Assembly (NCBI GenBank): GCA_003456125.1
Contig: DMPD01000047.1
Span: 1 to 17,607 of the forward strand
Source of the DNA: Cyanobacteria bacterium UBA8156
GTDB taxonomy: Bacteria > Cyanobacteriota > Cyanobacteriia > Pseudanabaenales > Pseudanabaenaceae
Direction of reading: 5' to 3'
DNA length: 17,607 bases
The translations under genes and the position numbers were made by a program. Within the stretch, counting starts at the first letter, position 1. Every line of letters starts with the position of its first letter. Under the pieces are notes generated by a model. That model searched no databases. It was not told the origin of the DNA and saw only the letters and a list, made by a program, of their open reading frames with translations. Positions 1 to 7,623 of the stretch are shown piece after piece.

Positions 1-197
1 TAACCCCAACCACTTTTGTCCGTAAATCAAGGATGTAAGACATCGTAAGACTGAGAATTAGGTTTGTCTTTCACTCTACCACACAACCGCGTCATTTTTA
101 ATTAAATTGACTATATCAATACCTGTTGGAGGGTGGGCAATCCCATTTCCCCCAACACTTGGGCGCTTTTTTGGATCAATAGGCTTTCTTGGTGCAG

Positions 198-975
198 ATG
201 GACAGTACATCCTTGTTGCGAAACGTCAAGGGTGTTCATGGCACGAGGGTACGGGCGATCGAGATGACTATACTGGGAGCAAGTACGGAGGAACGGCTGG
301 TGGTTTTGGCGGCGGCAACCCAAACCGATGGGGTAGTCTATCCAGATAGCGATGGTTTGCCCATATCGGACAATACCCGTCAATTTCGTTGGATTACGAC
401 GATCCATCACAACCTGGCTTGGGAATTCGCCCAAGCGGAACAAGTATTTGTGGCGGGGGATTTGCTGTGGTATCCGGTGCAAGGCAGCAGTGCGATCCGG
501 CAAGCACCCGATGTGATGGTGGTGTTTGGGGTGCCCAAGGGCGATCGGGGTTCTTATCGCCAATGGCAAGAAAATCACGTTGCCCCCCAGGTGGTGTTTG
601 AGATTTTGTCGCCGGGGAATACCCTCACCGAAATGAACAAAAAGTTCGGGTTTTACGATCGCTACGGGGTTGAAGAATATTACCTGTACGATCCTGACAA
701 AAACGATTTGGGGGGATGGTTGCGCCTGGGCGATCGATCCGATTCAAAATTGGGTTCGCCCCCGGCTGGGTACCCGCTTTGTCCTGACGGACACCACTTG
801 GGAAATTTATCGACCCAATGGGGAGCGGTTCGCCGATTATGTGGAGGTGCAACAACGGGCGATCGAGGCGGAACAACGGGCCCAAGCGGCAGAGACACAG
901 TTGCAGCAGGAAAGACTGCGATCGGAACGGCTGGCCCAGGCGTTGCGGGCGGCGGGAATCGCTTTGCCGGATTAG
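198..975 (+). pseudogene. Uma2-family (DUF820) endonuclease-fold protein, frameshifted
   Basis: This is a Uma2/DUF820 protein, a PD-(D/E)xK nuclease-fold family abundant in cyanobacteria whose cellular role is not established. The 5' part reads YPDSDGLPISDN, then DLLWYPV, APDVMVVFG (Asp ligand), VVFEILSPGN (Glu ligand) and DRYGVEEYYLYDPDKNDLGG, all typical of the family. After GWLRLGD (codon 732-734) the family sequence continues only in the +1 frame: DPIQNWVRPRLG, DTTWEIYRPNGERFADYVEVQQ, then a Glu/Gln/Arg-rich coiled-coil tail ending ALPD at the 973-975 stop. The shift lies at a GATCGATC repeat (732-739). Without it the protein would be about 259 residues, a normal length. The unshifted frame runs to 1001 with low-complexity Gly-rich sequence. 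The start is uncertain: ATG 198 and ATG 264 are both possible, and 264 fits the family's short N-terminus. It converges on the DUF6887 gene. Family assignment is firm; whether the frameshift is real or a sequencing error is open. Confidence 0.8.
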
Positions 976-997
976 GGTTGGATGTTTTGGCGAGTAC

Positions 998-1204
998 CTA
1001 GGAGTTGCTTTTTGCCAGTTTTTGGCGAATCGCCGCCTGTACCTTCTCATCGAAATCCGGATCATCGGGACGGGCAATAATCCGGTACGGACGTTGATTG
1101 ATTCGATCTAAGTACGCTTGAAAAGCAGCTCGATCCCCGCGATGCTTGAGAAAGTAAAGCTTTAATTCCACATTCGACATGGCATCATAGTTCACTAGAC
1201 TCAT
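998..1204 (-). CDS. DUF6887-like small protein
   Basis: A 68-residue protein resembling the cyanobacterial DUF6887 family, which has no known function. The visible pattern is a hydrophilic N-terminus (MSNVELKLYFLKHRGD), a helix with AFQAYLDRI, a Pro/Asp-rich middle (ARPDDPDFD) and a final amphipathic helix EKVQAAIRQKLAKS. No signal peptide or membrane segment is present. The start chosen is the ATG at 1204; an in-frame ATG at 1219 would add five residues. Either start lies inside the end of the upstream DUF6888 gene (stop 1185-1187), so the two genes overlap by 20 or 35 bases and are probably translationally coupled. The family name is recalled from sequence pattern, not searched. Confidence 0.7.
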   Translation of the reverse strand: MSLVNYDAMSNVELKLYFLKHRGDRAAFQAYLDRINQRPYRIIARPDDPDFDEKVQAAIRQKLAKSNS

Positions 1205-1379
1205 CGACAAACTCTCCATTGGGCAAAATTTGAAACTCTATTTCTTCGTTGTAACCCGCTAAAATGTAGATGTTTTGAGTTCGGATATCAACACAAATTA
1301 GGTGTATGGGCTGAAGCATGAAGTAGGTCAGTTGGTAGCCCACACGATATAGGCTCTTTAGCTGCTCAACGGTGGGCAT
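1185..1379 (-). CDS. DUF6888-like small protein
   Basis: A 64-residue protein with the pattern of cyanobacterial DUF6888: it begins MPTVEQLKSLYRVGYQL, continues with PIHLICVDIRTQNIYILAGYNEEIEFQI and ends near PNGEF. The alternating hydrophobic pattern of LICVDIRT and IYILAG suggests beta strands. The function is unknown. It is first of two overlapping minus-strand genes, with DUF6887 downstream. Small overlapping pairs of this kind are sometimes toxin-antitoxin or binding partners, but nothing in the sequence proves that here. The start is ATG at 1379, at the family's usual N-terminus; no good Shine-Dalgarno sequence precedes it. Confidence 0.72.
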   Translation of the reverse strand: MPTVEQLKSLYRVGYQLTYFMLQPIHLICVDIRTQNIYILAGYNEEIEFQILPNGEFVDESSEL

Positions 1380-1561
1380 TCTAGATGTTTGGCAGATGGT
1401 GGCATCGCATTTATCTAAAGCAACCTTAACAGACTCTGGGCCGGAGCGTCAATTGCTGCCAAGGATAGGTGGGAGCAGGAGCAACTTGAACCGTTCAGCA
1501 GGAACCTGGGCGATCGCCCGTTGGGGCTACGATAGAACCCGGTCTTTATCTTTGTTGCTCT
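1380..1561. other. Intergenic region between the DUF6888 gene and acnB
   Basis: This 182-base spacer separates two divergent genes, so it should hold promoters for both. I see no convincing -35/-10 pair for acnB and no Shine-Dalgarno sequence before its ATG, which is common in cyanobacteria. The clearest element is an extended HIP1 palindrome, GGGCGATCGCCC, at 1508-1519. A weak stem TTGCT/AGCAA is possible around 1453-1485. No riboswitch class was recognised. Confidence 0.4.
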
Positions 1562-4141
1562 ATGTTGGAAGCCTACCGTGCCCATGTTGCCGAGCGGGCG
1601 GCCTTGGGCATTCTCCCCTTGCCGTTGTCGGCGGCCCAGACTTCGGCCCTCTGCGATTTGCTGCAAAACCCACCGGCGGGCGAGGCGGAATTTTTGCGCC
1701 ACCTGTTGCGCGATCGGGTCTCCCCCGGTGTCGATCCGGCGGCTTACATTAAAGCCGGCTTCCTGACGGCGATCGCCCAGGGGGAAATCACTTCGCCGGT
1801 GGTAACTCCCACGGAGGCGGTGAATTGGTTGGGGATGATGGTAGGCGGTTACAACGTGCAGAGTTTGGTGACATTGCTGGCCCATGAGACTTTGGGAGCT
1901 GTGGCGGCAGCGGCGCTGAAGTCCACCCTGTTGGTGTTTGACGCCCTCGATACCGTGTTGAACCTGGCGAAAACCCAACCCCATGCCCAAACGGTGGTGA
2001 ATGCCTGGGCAGAAGGTACCTGGTTTCGCGATCGCCCCCCCTTGCCCGCAAAGCTGACGGTGACGGTATTCAAGGTGCCCGGCGAAACCAACACCGACGA
2101 CCTGTCGCCGGCTCCCCACGCCGCTACCCGGCCGGATATTCCCTTGCATGCCCTGGCAATGTTGGAAACCCGGATGCCGGGGGCGATCGCCCAAATTGCG
2201 GAACTCAAAGAGCAGGGTTATCCTTTGGCCTATGTGGGGGATGTGGTGGGGACGGGGTCTTCCCGCAAATCGGCGATCAATTCCCTGCTGTGGCACATTG
2301 GCCAGGATTTGCCGGGGATTCCCAACAAGCGATCGGGCGGCGTGATTTTGGGCGGTACCATTGCCCCCATCTTTTTCAATACAGCCGAAGATGCGGGGGC
2401 CTTGCCTCTGGTCTGCGATGTCACGGCGTTCCAAACCGGGGATGTGATTCACATTTATCCCGATGCCGGTGAGATTCACAACGATCGCGGCGAGGTGATT
2501 TCGCGCTTTGAGTTGAGTCCCAACACTTTGGCAGATGAAGTGCGGGCCGGCGGCCGCATCCAGTTGATCATCGGGCGATCGCTCACGGATCGGACGCGGC
2601 AGGCTTTGGGCTTGCCCCCCACCGATTTGTTTGTGCGGCCGCAACCCCCCAAAGATACCGGCAAGGGATTCACGTTGGCGCAAAAAATAATTGGCAAGGC
2701 CTGTGGGGTGACCGGCGTGCGGCCCGGCACGGCCTGCGAACCGATCATGACCACAGTAGGTTCCCAAGATACGACGGGGCCCATGACCCGGGACGAGTTG
2801 CAGGAACTGGCCTGTTTGGGGTTCAGTGCCGACTTGGTGATGCAGAGTTTTTGCCATACGGCGGCCTATCCCAAGCCAGCGGATGTGAAAACCCACAAGG
2901 AATTGCCGGATTTCTTTGCCACCCGGGGCGGTGTGGCCCTGCGGGTGGGAGATGGCATCATTCACTCGTGGTTGAACCGGATGTTGTTGCCGGATACGGT
3001 GGGCACCGGCGGCGATTCCCACACTCGGTTCCCGATCGGCATTTCCTTTCCGGCCGGCTCGGGGTTGGTGGCCTTCGCCTCGGCTTTGGGCGTGATGCCC
3101 CTCACGGTACCGGAATCGGTGTTGGTGAAGTTCACGGGTACCCTGCAACCGGGCATCACCCTCCGCGATATTGTGAACGCCATTCCCTATGTGGCCATCC
3201 AAAAAGGGCTGTTGACGGTAGCCAAAGAAAACAAAAAGAACCTGTTTGCCGGCCGGATTATGGAAATGGAAGGGCTGCCCGATCTCAAGGTGGAGCAGGC
3301 CTTTGAACTCACCGATGCCACGGCGGAGCGCTCCTGCGCGGGTTGCACTATTCAGCTTGGCACCGACACGGTGCGGGAGTACCTGCAATCGAATGTGGTG
3401 TTGTTGCGGAACCTAATCGCCCGCGGTTACCAGGATGCGCGCACCCTGGCCCGTCGCATTGCCAAGATGGAAGCCTGGTTGGCCGATCCCCACCTCATGA
3501 TAGCCGACCCCGATGCGGAATACACAGACGTGTTGGAAGTGAACCTTGATACCATTACCGAACCCCTGGTGGCGGCCCCCAACGACCCCGATAACATCAA
3601 AACCCTGTCGGAAGTCGCGGGCGATCGCATGGATGAGGTATTTATCGGTTCCTGCATGACCAACATTGGTCACTACCGGGCCGCGGCGAAGGTATTGGAG
3701 GGAGCGGGCCAGGTGAAAACGCGGTTGTGGGTGGTGCCCCCCACCCGCATGGATGAAGCCCAACTCAAGGCGGAAAGGGTTTACAGTTTGTTTGGGGCGG
3801 CGGGGGCCCGCACGGAGGTGCCGGGATGTTCGCTGTGCATGGGGAACCAAGCCCGCGTGGCCGACAGGGCGACGGTGTTTTCCACCTCCACCCGCAACTT
3901 CAACAACCGTATGGGCAAGGATGCGCGGGTGTATCTGGGCTCGGCAGAACTGGCGGCAGTGTGTGCCTTGTTGGGACGCATCCCCACCGTAGCCGAATAC
4001 CGGGAGGTGATGGCCGCCAAAGTGAATCCGTTGGCCGGGGAGTTGTATCGGTACCTCAACTTCCACGAAATCGAAGGGTTTGCGGAGGAAGGCCGGGTCA
4101 TCCCCCAAGAGGAAGAAGCCAAAGTGTTGGCCGCAGTGTAA
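1562..4141 (+). CDS. acnB: Aconitate hydratase B (bifunctional aconitase / 2-methylisocitrate dehydratase)
   Basis: AcnB interconverts citrate and isocitrate through cis-aconitate in the TCA cycle, using a [4Fe-4S] cluster in the cytosol. The 859-residue protein matches the usual AcnB length (about 865). The N-terminal HEAT-like domain begins MLEAYRAHVAERAALGI. The swivel-type domain follows (LTVTVFKV, GETNTDDLSPAPHA, GDVVGTGSSRKSA), then the catalytic core with GSQDTTGPMTRDEL, SFCHTAAYPKP, GTGGDSHTRFPIGISFPAGSG and ELTDATAERSCAGCTIQL. Cluster-ligand cysteines are Cys698 in IGSCMTNIGH and Cys756/Cys759 in CSLCMGNQARV. The domain order (swivel before the core) is what separates AcnB from AcnA. 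The start at 1562 gives the family N-terminus, although no Shine-Dalgarno is visible. glcD follows 45 bases downstream on the same strand, suggesting co-transcription. The gene is intact. Confidence 0.98.
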   Translation: MLEAYRAHVAERAALGILPLPLSAAQTSALCDLLQNPPAGEAEFLRHLLRDRVSPGVDPAAYIKAGFLTAIAQGEITSPVVTPTEAVNWLGMMVGGYNVQSLVTLLAHETLGAVAAAALKSTLLVFDALDTVLNLAKTQPHAQTVVNAWAEGTWFRDRPPLPAKLTVTVFKVPGETNTDDLSPAPHAATRPDIPLHALAMLETRMPGAIAQIAELKEQGYPLAYVGDVVGTGSSRKSAINSLLWHIGQDLPGIPNKRSGGVILGGTIAPIFFNTAEDAGALPLVCDVTAFQTGDVIHIYPDAGEIHNDRGEVISRFELSPNTLADEVRAGGRIQLIIGRSLTDRTRQALGLPPTDLFVRPQPPKDTGKGFTLAQKIIGKACGVTGVRPGTACEPIMTTVGSQDTTGPMTRDELQELACLGFSADLVMQSFCHTAAYPKPADVKTHKELPDFFATRGGVALRVGDGIIHSWLNRMLLPDTVGTGGDSHTRFPIGISFPAGSGLVAFASALGVMPLTVPESVLVKFTGTLQPGITLRDIVNAIPYVAIQKGLLTVAKENKKNLFAGRIMEMEGLPDLKVEQAFELTDATAERSCAGCTIQLGTDTVREYLQSNVVLLRNLIARGYQDARTLARRIAKMEAWLADPHLMIADPDAEYTDVLEVNLDTITEPLVAAPNDPDNIKTLSEVAGDRMDEVFIGSCMTNIGHYRAAAKVLEGAGQVKTRLWVVPPTRMDEAQLKAERVYSLFGAAGARTEVPGCSLCMGNQARVADRATVFSTSTRNFNNRMGKDARVYLGSAELAAVCALLGRIPTVAEYREVMAAKVNPLAGELYRYLNFHEIEGFAEEGRVIPQEEEAKVLAAV

Positions 4142-4171
4142 CGAATACCACCGCCTAAAATGAAACAAACC

Positions 4172-4177
4172 GGAGAG
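4172..4177 (+). promoter_or_regulatory. Shine-Dalgarno sequence deciding the glcD start
   Basis: GGAGAG lies 9 bases before the ATG at 4187, with the spacing expected for a ribosome-binding site. An in-frame ATG at 4160 lies upstream of it and has no such element, so the downstream ATG is preferred. Confidence 0.55.
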
Positions 4178-4186
4178 AACCGCACC

Positions 4187-5647
4187 ATGGTCGCCATCAC
4201 CCCACCCCGTACCGACTGGAAAAAACTGGCCCAAAGTCTGCGGGCGATCGTGGGCGATCGCGTGGTGTGGCGATCGGAAGAGTTGCGGGTCTACGAGTGC
4301 GACGGTCTGACCGGCTACCGGCAAGCGCCGCCCCTGGCGGTTTTCCCCAAGACCACCACCGAAGTGGCGGCCATCCTCAAACTCTGCCATCAACAGGGCG
4401 TACCTTTTGTGGCACGGGGGTCGGGCACCGGTCTATCGGGCGGGGCTTTGCCCCTTGACAACGCGCTGTTGGTGGTGACCGCACTGATGAAGCAAATTTT
4501 GCACGTGGATTTGGTCAATCAGCGGGTGGTGGTGCAACCGGGGGTGATCAACAACTGGGTGACCCAAGCGGTATCGGGGGCCGGGTTTTACTACGCCCCC
4601 GACCCTTCCAGCCAAAGCATTTGTTCCATCGGCGGCAACGTGGCGGAAAATTCCGGGGGCGTGCATTGCCTCAAATACGGGGTGACCACCAACCACGTGT
4701 TGGGGTTGAAACTGGTGTTGCCCGATGGGGAAGTGGTGGAGGTGGGGGGGAGCCTCTCGGAAATGCCCGGCTACGATGTGACCGGCATTTTTGTGGGGTC
4801 GGAAGGAACCTTGGGCATCGCCACCGAAATCACTTTGCGGTTGCTGAAAACCCCGGAAGCCATCCAGGTGCTGTTGGCGGACTTTGCCAGCGTGGAGGCG
4901 GCCGGAGCGGCGGTGGCGGCCATCACCGGGGCCGGCATCATCCCAGCGGGCATGGAAATGATGGACAACCTCAGCATCAATGCCGTGGAAGATACCGTGG
5001 CCAGCGGTTGTTATCCGCGGGATGCAGCGGCCATTTTGTTGGTGGAACTAGACGGTTTGACCAGCGAGGTCGCCATTTTGAGCCAAAAAGTCGAAGAACT
5101 GTGCCGGCAGTGCGGAGCGCGGGCGGTGACCGGAGCCAGCGATGCCGAAACCCGGGCCAAACTCTGGAAAGGCCGCAAAGCGGCCTTTGCCGCCATGGGC
5201 AAAATCAGTCCGGATTACTATGTGCAGGATGGGGTAATTCCCCGCACCGCCTTGCCCCAAGTCTTGGCGGAAATCGATCGCCTGGGGCAGCAATTTGGCT
5301 ATCCGGTGGCCAACGTGTTTCATGCCGGTGATGGCAATTTGCATCCCCTCATTCCGTTCGATCGCCAGCAACCCCATGCGCTGGAAACCGTAGAAGAACT
5401 GGCGGGCGAAATCCTAAAACTGTGCGTGCGGGTGGGGGGCAGCATCTCCGGGGAACACGGCATTGGGGCAGACAAACGGTGCTACATGGGCGAAATGTTT
5501 ACGGAAACCGATCTGGAAACCATGCAATGGGTTCGCCAAGCCTTCGATCCGGCGGGGCTGGCCAACCCCACCAAGTTGTTCCCTACGCCCCGCACCTGTG
5601 GGGAAGCGGCGCGGTTGCCGGCAAACCCTTCGGCCTTGGCGTTTTGA
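4187..5647 (+). CDS. glcD: Glycolate dehydrogenase, FAD-binding subunit GlcD
   Basis: GlcD is an FAD-linked oxidase that converts glycolate to glyoxylate in photorespiration, passing electrons to the quinone pool or another acceptor. The 486-residue protein has the PCMH-type FAD-binding domain in its first half: PFVARGSGTGLSGGALP, PDPSSQSICSIGGNVAENSG, GVHCLKYGVTTNHVLGLK and GSEGTLGIATEITLRLL. The C-terminal FAD-oxidase domain shows HAGDGNLHPLIPFD (metal-binding histidines) and GGSISGEHGIGADKR. Length and motifs are those of intact GlcD. Start 4187 is chosen on its Shine-Dalgarno; 4160 would add nine residues. It sits 45 bases after acnB, and its stop overlaps the TTG of the next small gene. 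D-lactate dehydrogenases of the same superfamily are the main alternative; the cyanobacterial context favours glycolate. Confidence 0.93.
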   Translation: MVAITPPRTDWKKLAQSLRAIVGDRVVWRSEELRVYECDGLTGYRQAPPLAVFPKTTTEVAAILKLCHQQGVPFVARGSGTGLSGGALPLDNALLVVTALMKQILHVDLVNQRVVVQPGVINNWVTQAVSGAGFYYAPDPSSQSICSIGGNVAENSGGVHCLKYGVTTNHVLGLKLVLPDGEVVEVGGSLSEMPGYDVTGIFVGSEGTLGIATEITLRLLKTPEAIQVLLADFASVEAAGAAVAAITGAGIIPAGMEMMDNLSINAVEDTVASGCYPRDAAAILLVELDGLTSEVAILSQKVEELCRQCGARAVTGASDAETRAKLWKGRKAAFAAMGKISPDYYVQDGVIPRTALPQVLAEIDRLGQQFGYPVANVFHAGDGNLHPLIPFDRQQPHALETVEELAGEILKLCVRVGGSISGEHGIGADKRCYMGEMFTETDLETMQWVRQAFDPAGLANPTKLFPTPRTCGEAARLPANPSALAF

Positions 5648-5943
5648 GACCCAACCTCCAAGACCAGACCTTGCGAGCCGCCTGCGAAGTTTGGGAGACC
5701 AACCCCGAGGCGATCGCCTTTGTGTTGCGGCAACGCGATCGCCTGCCGGACTGGTTGCACCTGCCCTTTGGGGTATTGGTAGCGGGGCTAGCCCTCTCAG
5801 GATGGCGCAAAGGGCACTGGTTCCACGAATTGGCGATCGGCGATCGCCGGGAAATTTTGGGCTGGTGGCAACGGAGTTGGGGCCCCGGCCAGGATTTGGT
5901 GCGGTTGGTGCAGAGCCTGGTCGTTTTTGGTGGCGAACCTTAG
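5644..5943 (+). CDS. Small tryptophan-rich protein of unknown function
   Basis: A 99-residue reading frame that I do not recognise. It fills the space between glcD and ndhO and ends at the TAG at 5941-5943. The only plausible start near the glcD end is TTG 5644-5646, which overlaps the glcD stop as TTGA, an arrangement typical of translational coupling. The frame is open further upstream inside glcD, where it would be a shadow. The protein shows a helical start (TLRAACEVWETNPEAIAFVL), a short hydrophobic stretch LPFGVLVAGLALSGW and a Trp-rich end (GWWQRSW). It has about eight tryptophans. It could be a small membrane-associated protein, but no family is claimed and the start is a guess. Confidence 0.5.
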   Translation: MRPNLQDQTLRAACEVWETNPEAIAFVLRQRDRLPDWLHLPFGVLVAGLALSGWRKGHWFHELAIGDRREILGWWQRSWGPGQDLVRLVQSLVVFGGEP

Positions 5944-5973
5944 TTGTCGAAGCGATCGCCCAAGTGCCATAAT
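5944..5973 (+). promoter_or_regulatory. Possible promoter for ndhO
   Basis: TTGTCG at 5944-5949 and CATAAT at 5968-5973 are 18 bases apart and lie 26 bases before the ndhO ATG. The spacer contains a HIP1-type GCGATCGC. The match to the sigma-70 consensus is moderate and unproven. Confidence 0.3.
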
Positions 5974-5998
5974 GGATCAGCTTATACCGCAAATCGCC

Positions 5999-6214
5999 AT
6001 GGCATTGAAAAAAGGCACCTTGGTGCGGGTACTCCGCGAGCAACTGGAAAACAGCTTGGAAGCCCAAGCCAATGACACCCGTTGGTCCAGCTACATCTTT
6101 GAGCAAAACGGCGAAGTGGTGGAGCTGCGGGGCGATTATGCCCAGGTTAAATTTGCCTGCGTACCGACTCCCCCTAGTTGGTTTCGCTGCGATCAACTGC
6201 AAGAAATTTCCTGA
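5999..6214 (+). CDS. ndhO: NAD(P)H-quinone oxidoreductase subunit O
   Basis: NdhO is a small peripheral subunit of the thylakoid NDH-1 complex, which carries electrons from ferredoxin to plastoquinone in cyclic and respiratory flow. It is found in cyanobacteria and chloroplasts, not in other bacteria. The 71-residue protein has the diagnostic pattern MALKKGTLVRVLREQLENS, then YIFEQNGEVVELRGDYAQVKF, VPTPPSWFRCDQLQEI. Its length matches the family (about 70-75). The start at 5999 places KKGTLVRV at the N-terminus as in homologues; an in-frame ATG at 5972 would add nine residues not seen in the family. It is followed 31 bases later by the VOC gene on the same strand. It is the strongest single marker of the host's identity. 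Confidence 0.95.
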   Translation: MALKKGTLVRVLREQLENSLEAQANDTRWSSYIFEQNGEVVELRGDYAQVKFACVPTPPSWFRCDQLQEIS

Positions 6215-6245
6215 GCCGATCCGAAACCTACCCGAGGAACCAAAT

Positions 6246-6950
6246 ATGGCTGGACTGGGGCAATACCTGCACGGTGTGCAGCACATTGGGATTACCGTAG
6301 AAAACCTTGCCCAATCTTTGGAATTTTACCTTGAGGTTTTTGGGGGGCAATTGGTGGTGGGCGAAAGCAACATGACTGGAGACACCATCCAAAATACCCT
6401 GTTTCAAGTGGAAGAATTAGCCGAAGACCTTTCCATTCCCAACTTGCGGGATGGAGCGCCCGCTTTGGATGTCCGATTCATTTCTTTTGGGAACACGGTG
6501 GTCGAATTGATTCACTTCCGCGATCGCCAGTTCAATGCCGAAGCCCCCAGCCTGTTAGGGCGATCGCCCTCACACATTGGCAGTATTGGGCGCAAGCATT
6601 TGTCGTTTGAAGTCAAAGAGACCATTGATCTCACGGAATTTGCAACCAAACTGGAAGCCGAGTGCCGACGGCGGGGTATCCCCAACGTGGTGTGCAATCG
6701 GGTAGTACGGGCCCGCACCGCGGCGGAACGGGACTCTTTACCCACCAGTGCCAATGCCTTCAAATTTTGGGACGAACCCGGTCAACCCACCCAGGACTGG
6801 GGGGAATTTGAAGGGTGGTCGCTGTTTTACTGCAAAGGCCCCAGCGGTGAACAGTTGGAATTTAACCAGGTGACCCGTAATGTCAAAAAACTATTCCGCC
6901 AAGGACGAGAGACCTACAACCAAATTAACGAAACGAATTTTGGGGTATGA
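6246..6950 (+). CDS. VOC-superfamily (glyoxalase/dioxygenase-fold) protein
   Basis: A 234-residue protein of the vicinal oxygen chelate superfamily, whose members use a metal held by a His/Glu set to act on vicinal-oxygen substrates (glyoxalase I, epimerases, extradiol dioxygenases, resistance proteins). The first beta-alpha-beta-beta-beta unit begins LHGVQHIGITVENLAQSLEF and includes a Glu in NTVVELIHF. The second contains IGRKHLSFEV and ends GEQLEFNQV. Candidate metal ligands are His13, Glu87, His118 and Glu205. It is longer than glyoxalase I because of an insertion around residues 135-190. A good Shine-Dalgarno (GAGGA, 6234-6238) lies 7 bases before the ATG. Two NTF2-like genes follow on the same strand. 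The substrate cannot be named from the sequence. Confidence 0.82.
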   Translation: MAGLGQYLHGVQHIGITVENLAQSLEFYLEVFGGQLVVGESNMTGDTIQNTLFQVEELAEDLSIPNLRDGAPALDVRFISFGNTVVELIHFRDRQFNAEAPSLLGRSPSHIGSIGRKHLSFEVKETIDLTEFATKLEAECRRRGIPNVVCNRVVRARTAAERDSLPTSANAFKFWDEPGQPTQDWGEFEGWSLFYCKGPSGEQLEFNQVTRNVKKLFRQGRETYNQINETNFGV

Positions 6951-6967
6951 CCCTTATCCGGTACAAT
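6940..6967 (+). promoter_or_regulatory. Possible promoter upstream of the first NTF2-like gene
   Basis: TTGGGG at 6940-6945 and TACAAT at 6962-6967 are separated by 16 bases, with the -10 a good match. The predicted transcript would start near 6974, leaving a leader of about 54 bases. The -35 lies inside the end of the VOC gene. Confidence 0.35.
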
Positions 6968-7027
6968 AACCCCAAGTTGCAGTAAGACTGCTGCCGTGTA
7001 GTTAAAGGAATTTTAAGGAATCTTACG

Positions 7028-7591
7028 ATGAGTGATCGCTTTCCCGGTAGCCCGACCCATCGGGTGTTGAGTCTGTTCTCGCGTGGTGAGGCATTTGATT
7101 CGGCCGGGTTCATCACCTTCTTCACCGACACCCCCACCTACCAGTTTGGCAACTTTGAAGTCTGCTTGAACAAAGAAGCCATCAAAGCCTCGGCTGACAA
7201 CTTTTTCAACAATATCAATGCAGTGTACCACGAAATCAAAATGATGTGGGAACACGGTGACAATGTCTTTGTGGAGATGGATGTCCAATACTGGCGCAAG
7301 GACAACTCCTATATTTCACTGCCGTGCTTTGATATTTTCCGCATGGAGCCTGGCACCGACTTGTTTTCGGAGCTGCGGATTTTCATGGATGTGAATCCGG
7401 TGTTTGAACCGTCGCGGGTGGCTGCGGCCAACGCCTCGGTATTGACCTACACAGAAGGCAAAACGTTGGTTCCGCCGGGCACCATGAAGCGCTTTTTTGC
7501 CGAAGATCCCGAAGGAAAGCGTCGGGTAGCCGAAGGTTTTGTGCCCAAGTGGGTTGCCAGTGGGCCCCAATGGGCTTTGGGTCAATACTAG
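7028..7591 (+). CDS. NTF2/SnoaL-like protein, longer paralogue
   Basis: A 187-residue protein with the NTF2-like (SnoaL, ketosteroid-isomerase) cone-shaped fold, which holds small hydrophobic ligands in enzymes and carotenoid- or lipid-binding proteins. Pattern: an N-terminal helix, the conical sheet with FFTDTPTYQFGNFEV, NNINAVYHEIKMMWEHGDNVFVEMDVQYW, ISLPCFDIFRM and RIFMDVNPVFEPS. The last 50 or so residues (after NPVFEPS) are absent from the downstream paralogue and contain no recognised domain. A clear Shine-Dalgarno AAGGAA (7015-7020) lies 7 bases before the ATG. It aligns with the next gene through VEMD, ISxxCxDxxR and DVxPVF. Catalytic activity, if any, is unknown. Confidence 0.83.
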   Translation: MSDRFPGSPTHRVLSLFSRGEAFDSAGFITFFTDTPTYQFGNFEVCLNKEAIKASADNFFNNINAVYHEIKMMWEHGDNVFVEMDVQYWRKDNSYISLPCFDIFRMEPGTDLFSELRIFMDVNPVFEPSRVAAANASVLTYTEGKTLVPPGTMKRFFAEDPEGKRRVAEGFVPKWVASGPQWALGQY

Positions 7592-7600
7592 TCCCATTTT

Positions 7601-7623
7601 CCCCCTGCTCCTGGGAGTGGGGG
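7601..7623 (+). other. GC-rich hairpin between the two NTF2-like genes
   Basis: CCCCC (7601-7605) pairs with GGGGG (7619-7623), and CTC (7608-7610) with GAG (7615-7617) around a CTGG loop. No T-run follows, so it is not a typical intrinsic terminator. It could stabilise or process the mRNA, or attenuate expression of the second gene. The Shine-Dalgarno of that gene (AGGAG, 7639-7643) lies outside the stem. Confidence 0.4.

Noticed and set aside
31..51. GTAAGAC direct repeat and small GATG/CATC stem near the window start
   Set aside because: Too short (7 and 4 bases) to separate from chance, and not connected with any gene or known site.
107..349. Gly-rich 80-codon frame overlapping the Uma2 5' end
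   Set aside because: It overlaps conserved Uma2 sequence in another frame and has low-complexity Gly content without family features.
1415..3388. Long open frame of 657 codons on the minus strand opposite acnB
   Set aside because: It is antisense to a clearly conserved gene, has His/Arg/Gln/Gly-rich composition typical of a shadow frame in GC-rich DNA, and has no recognisable domain.
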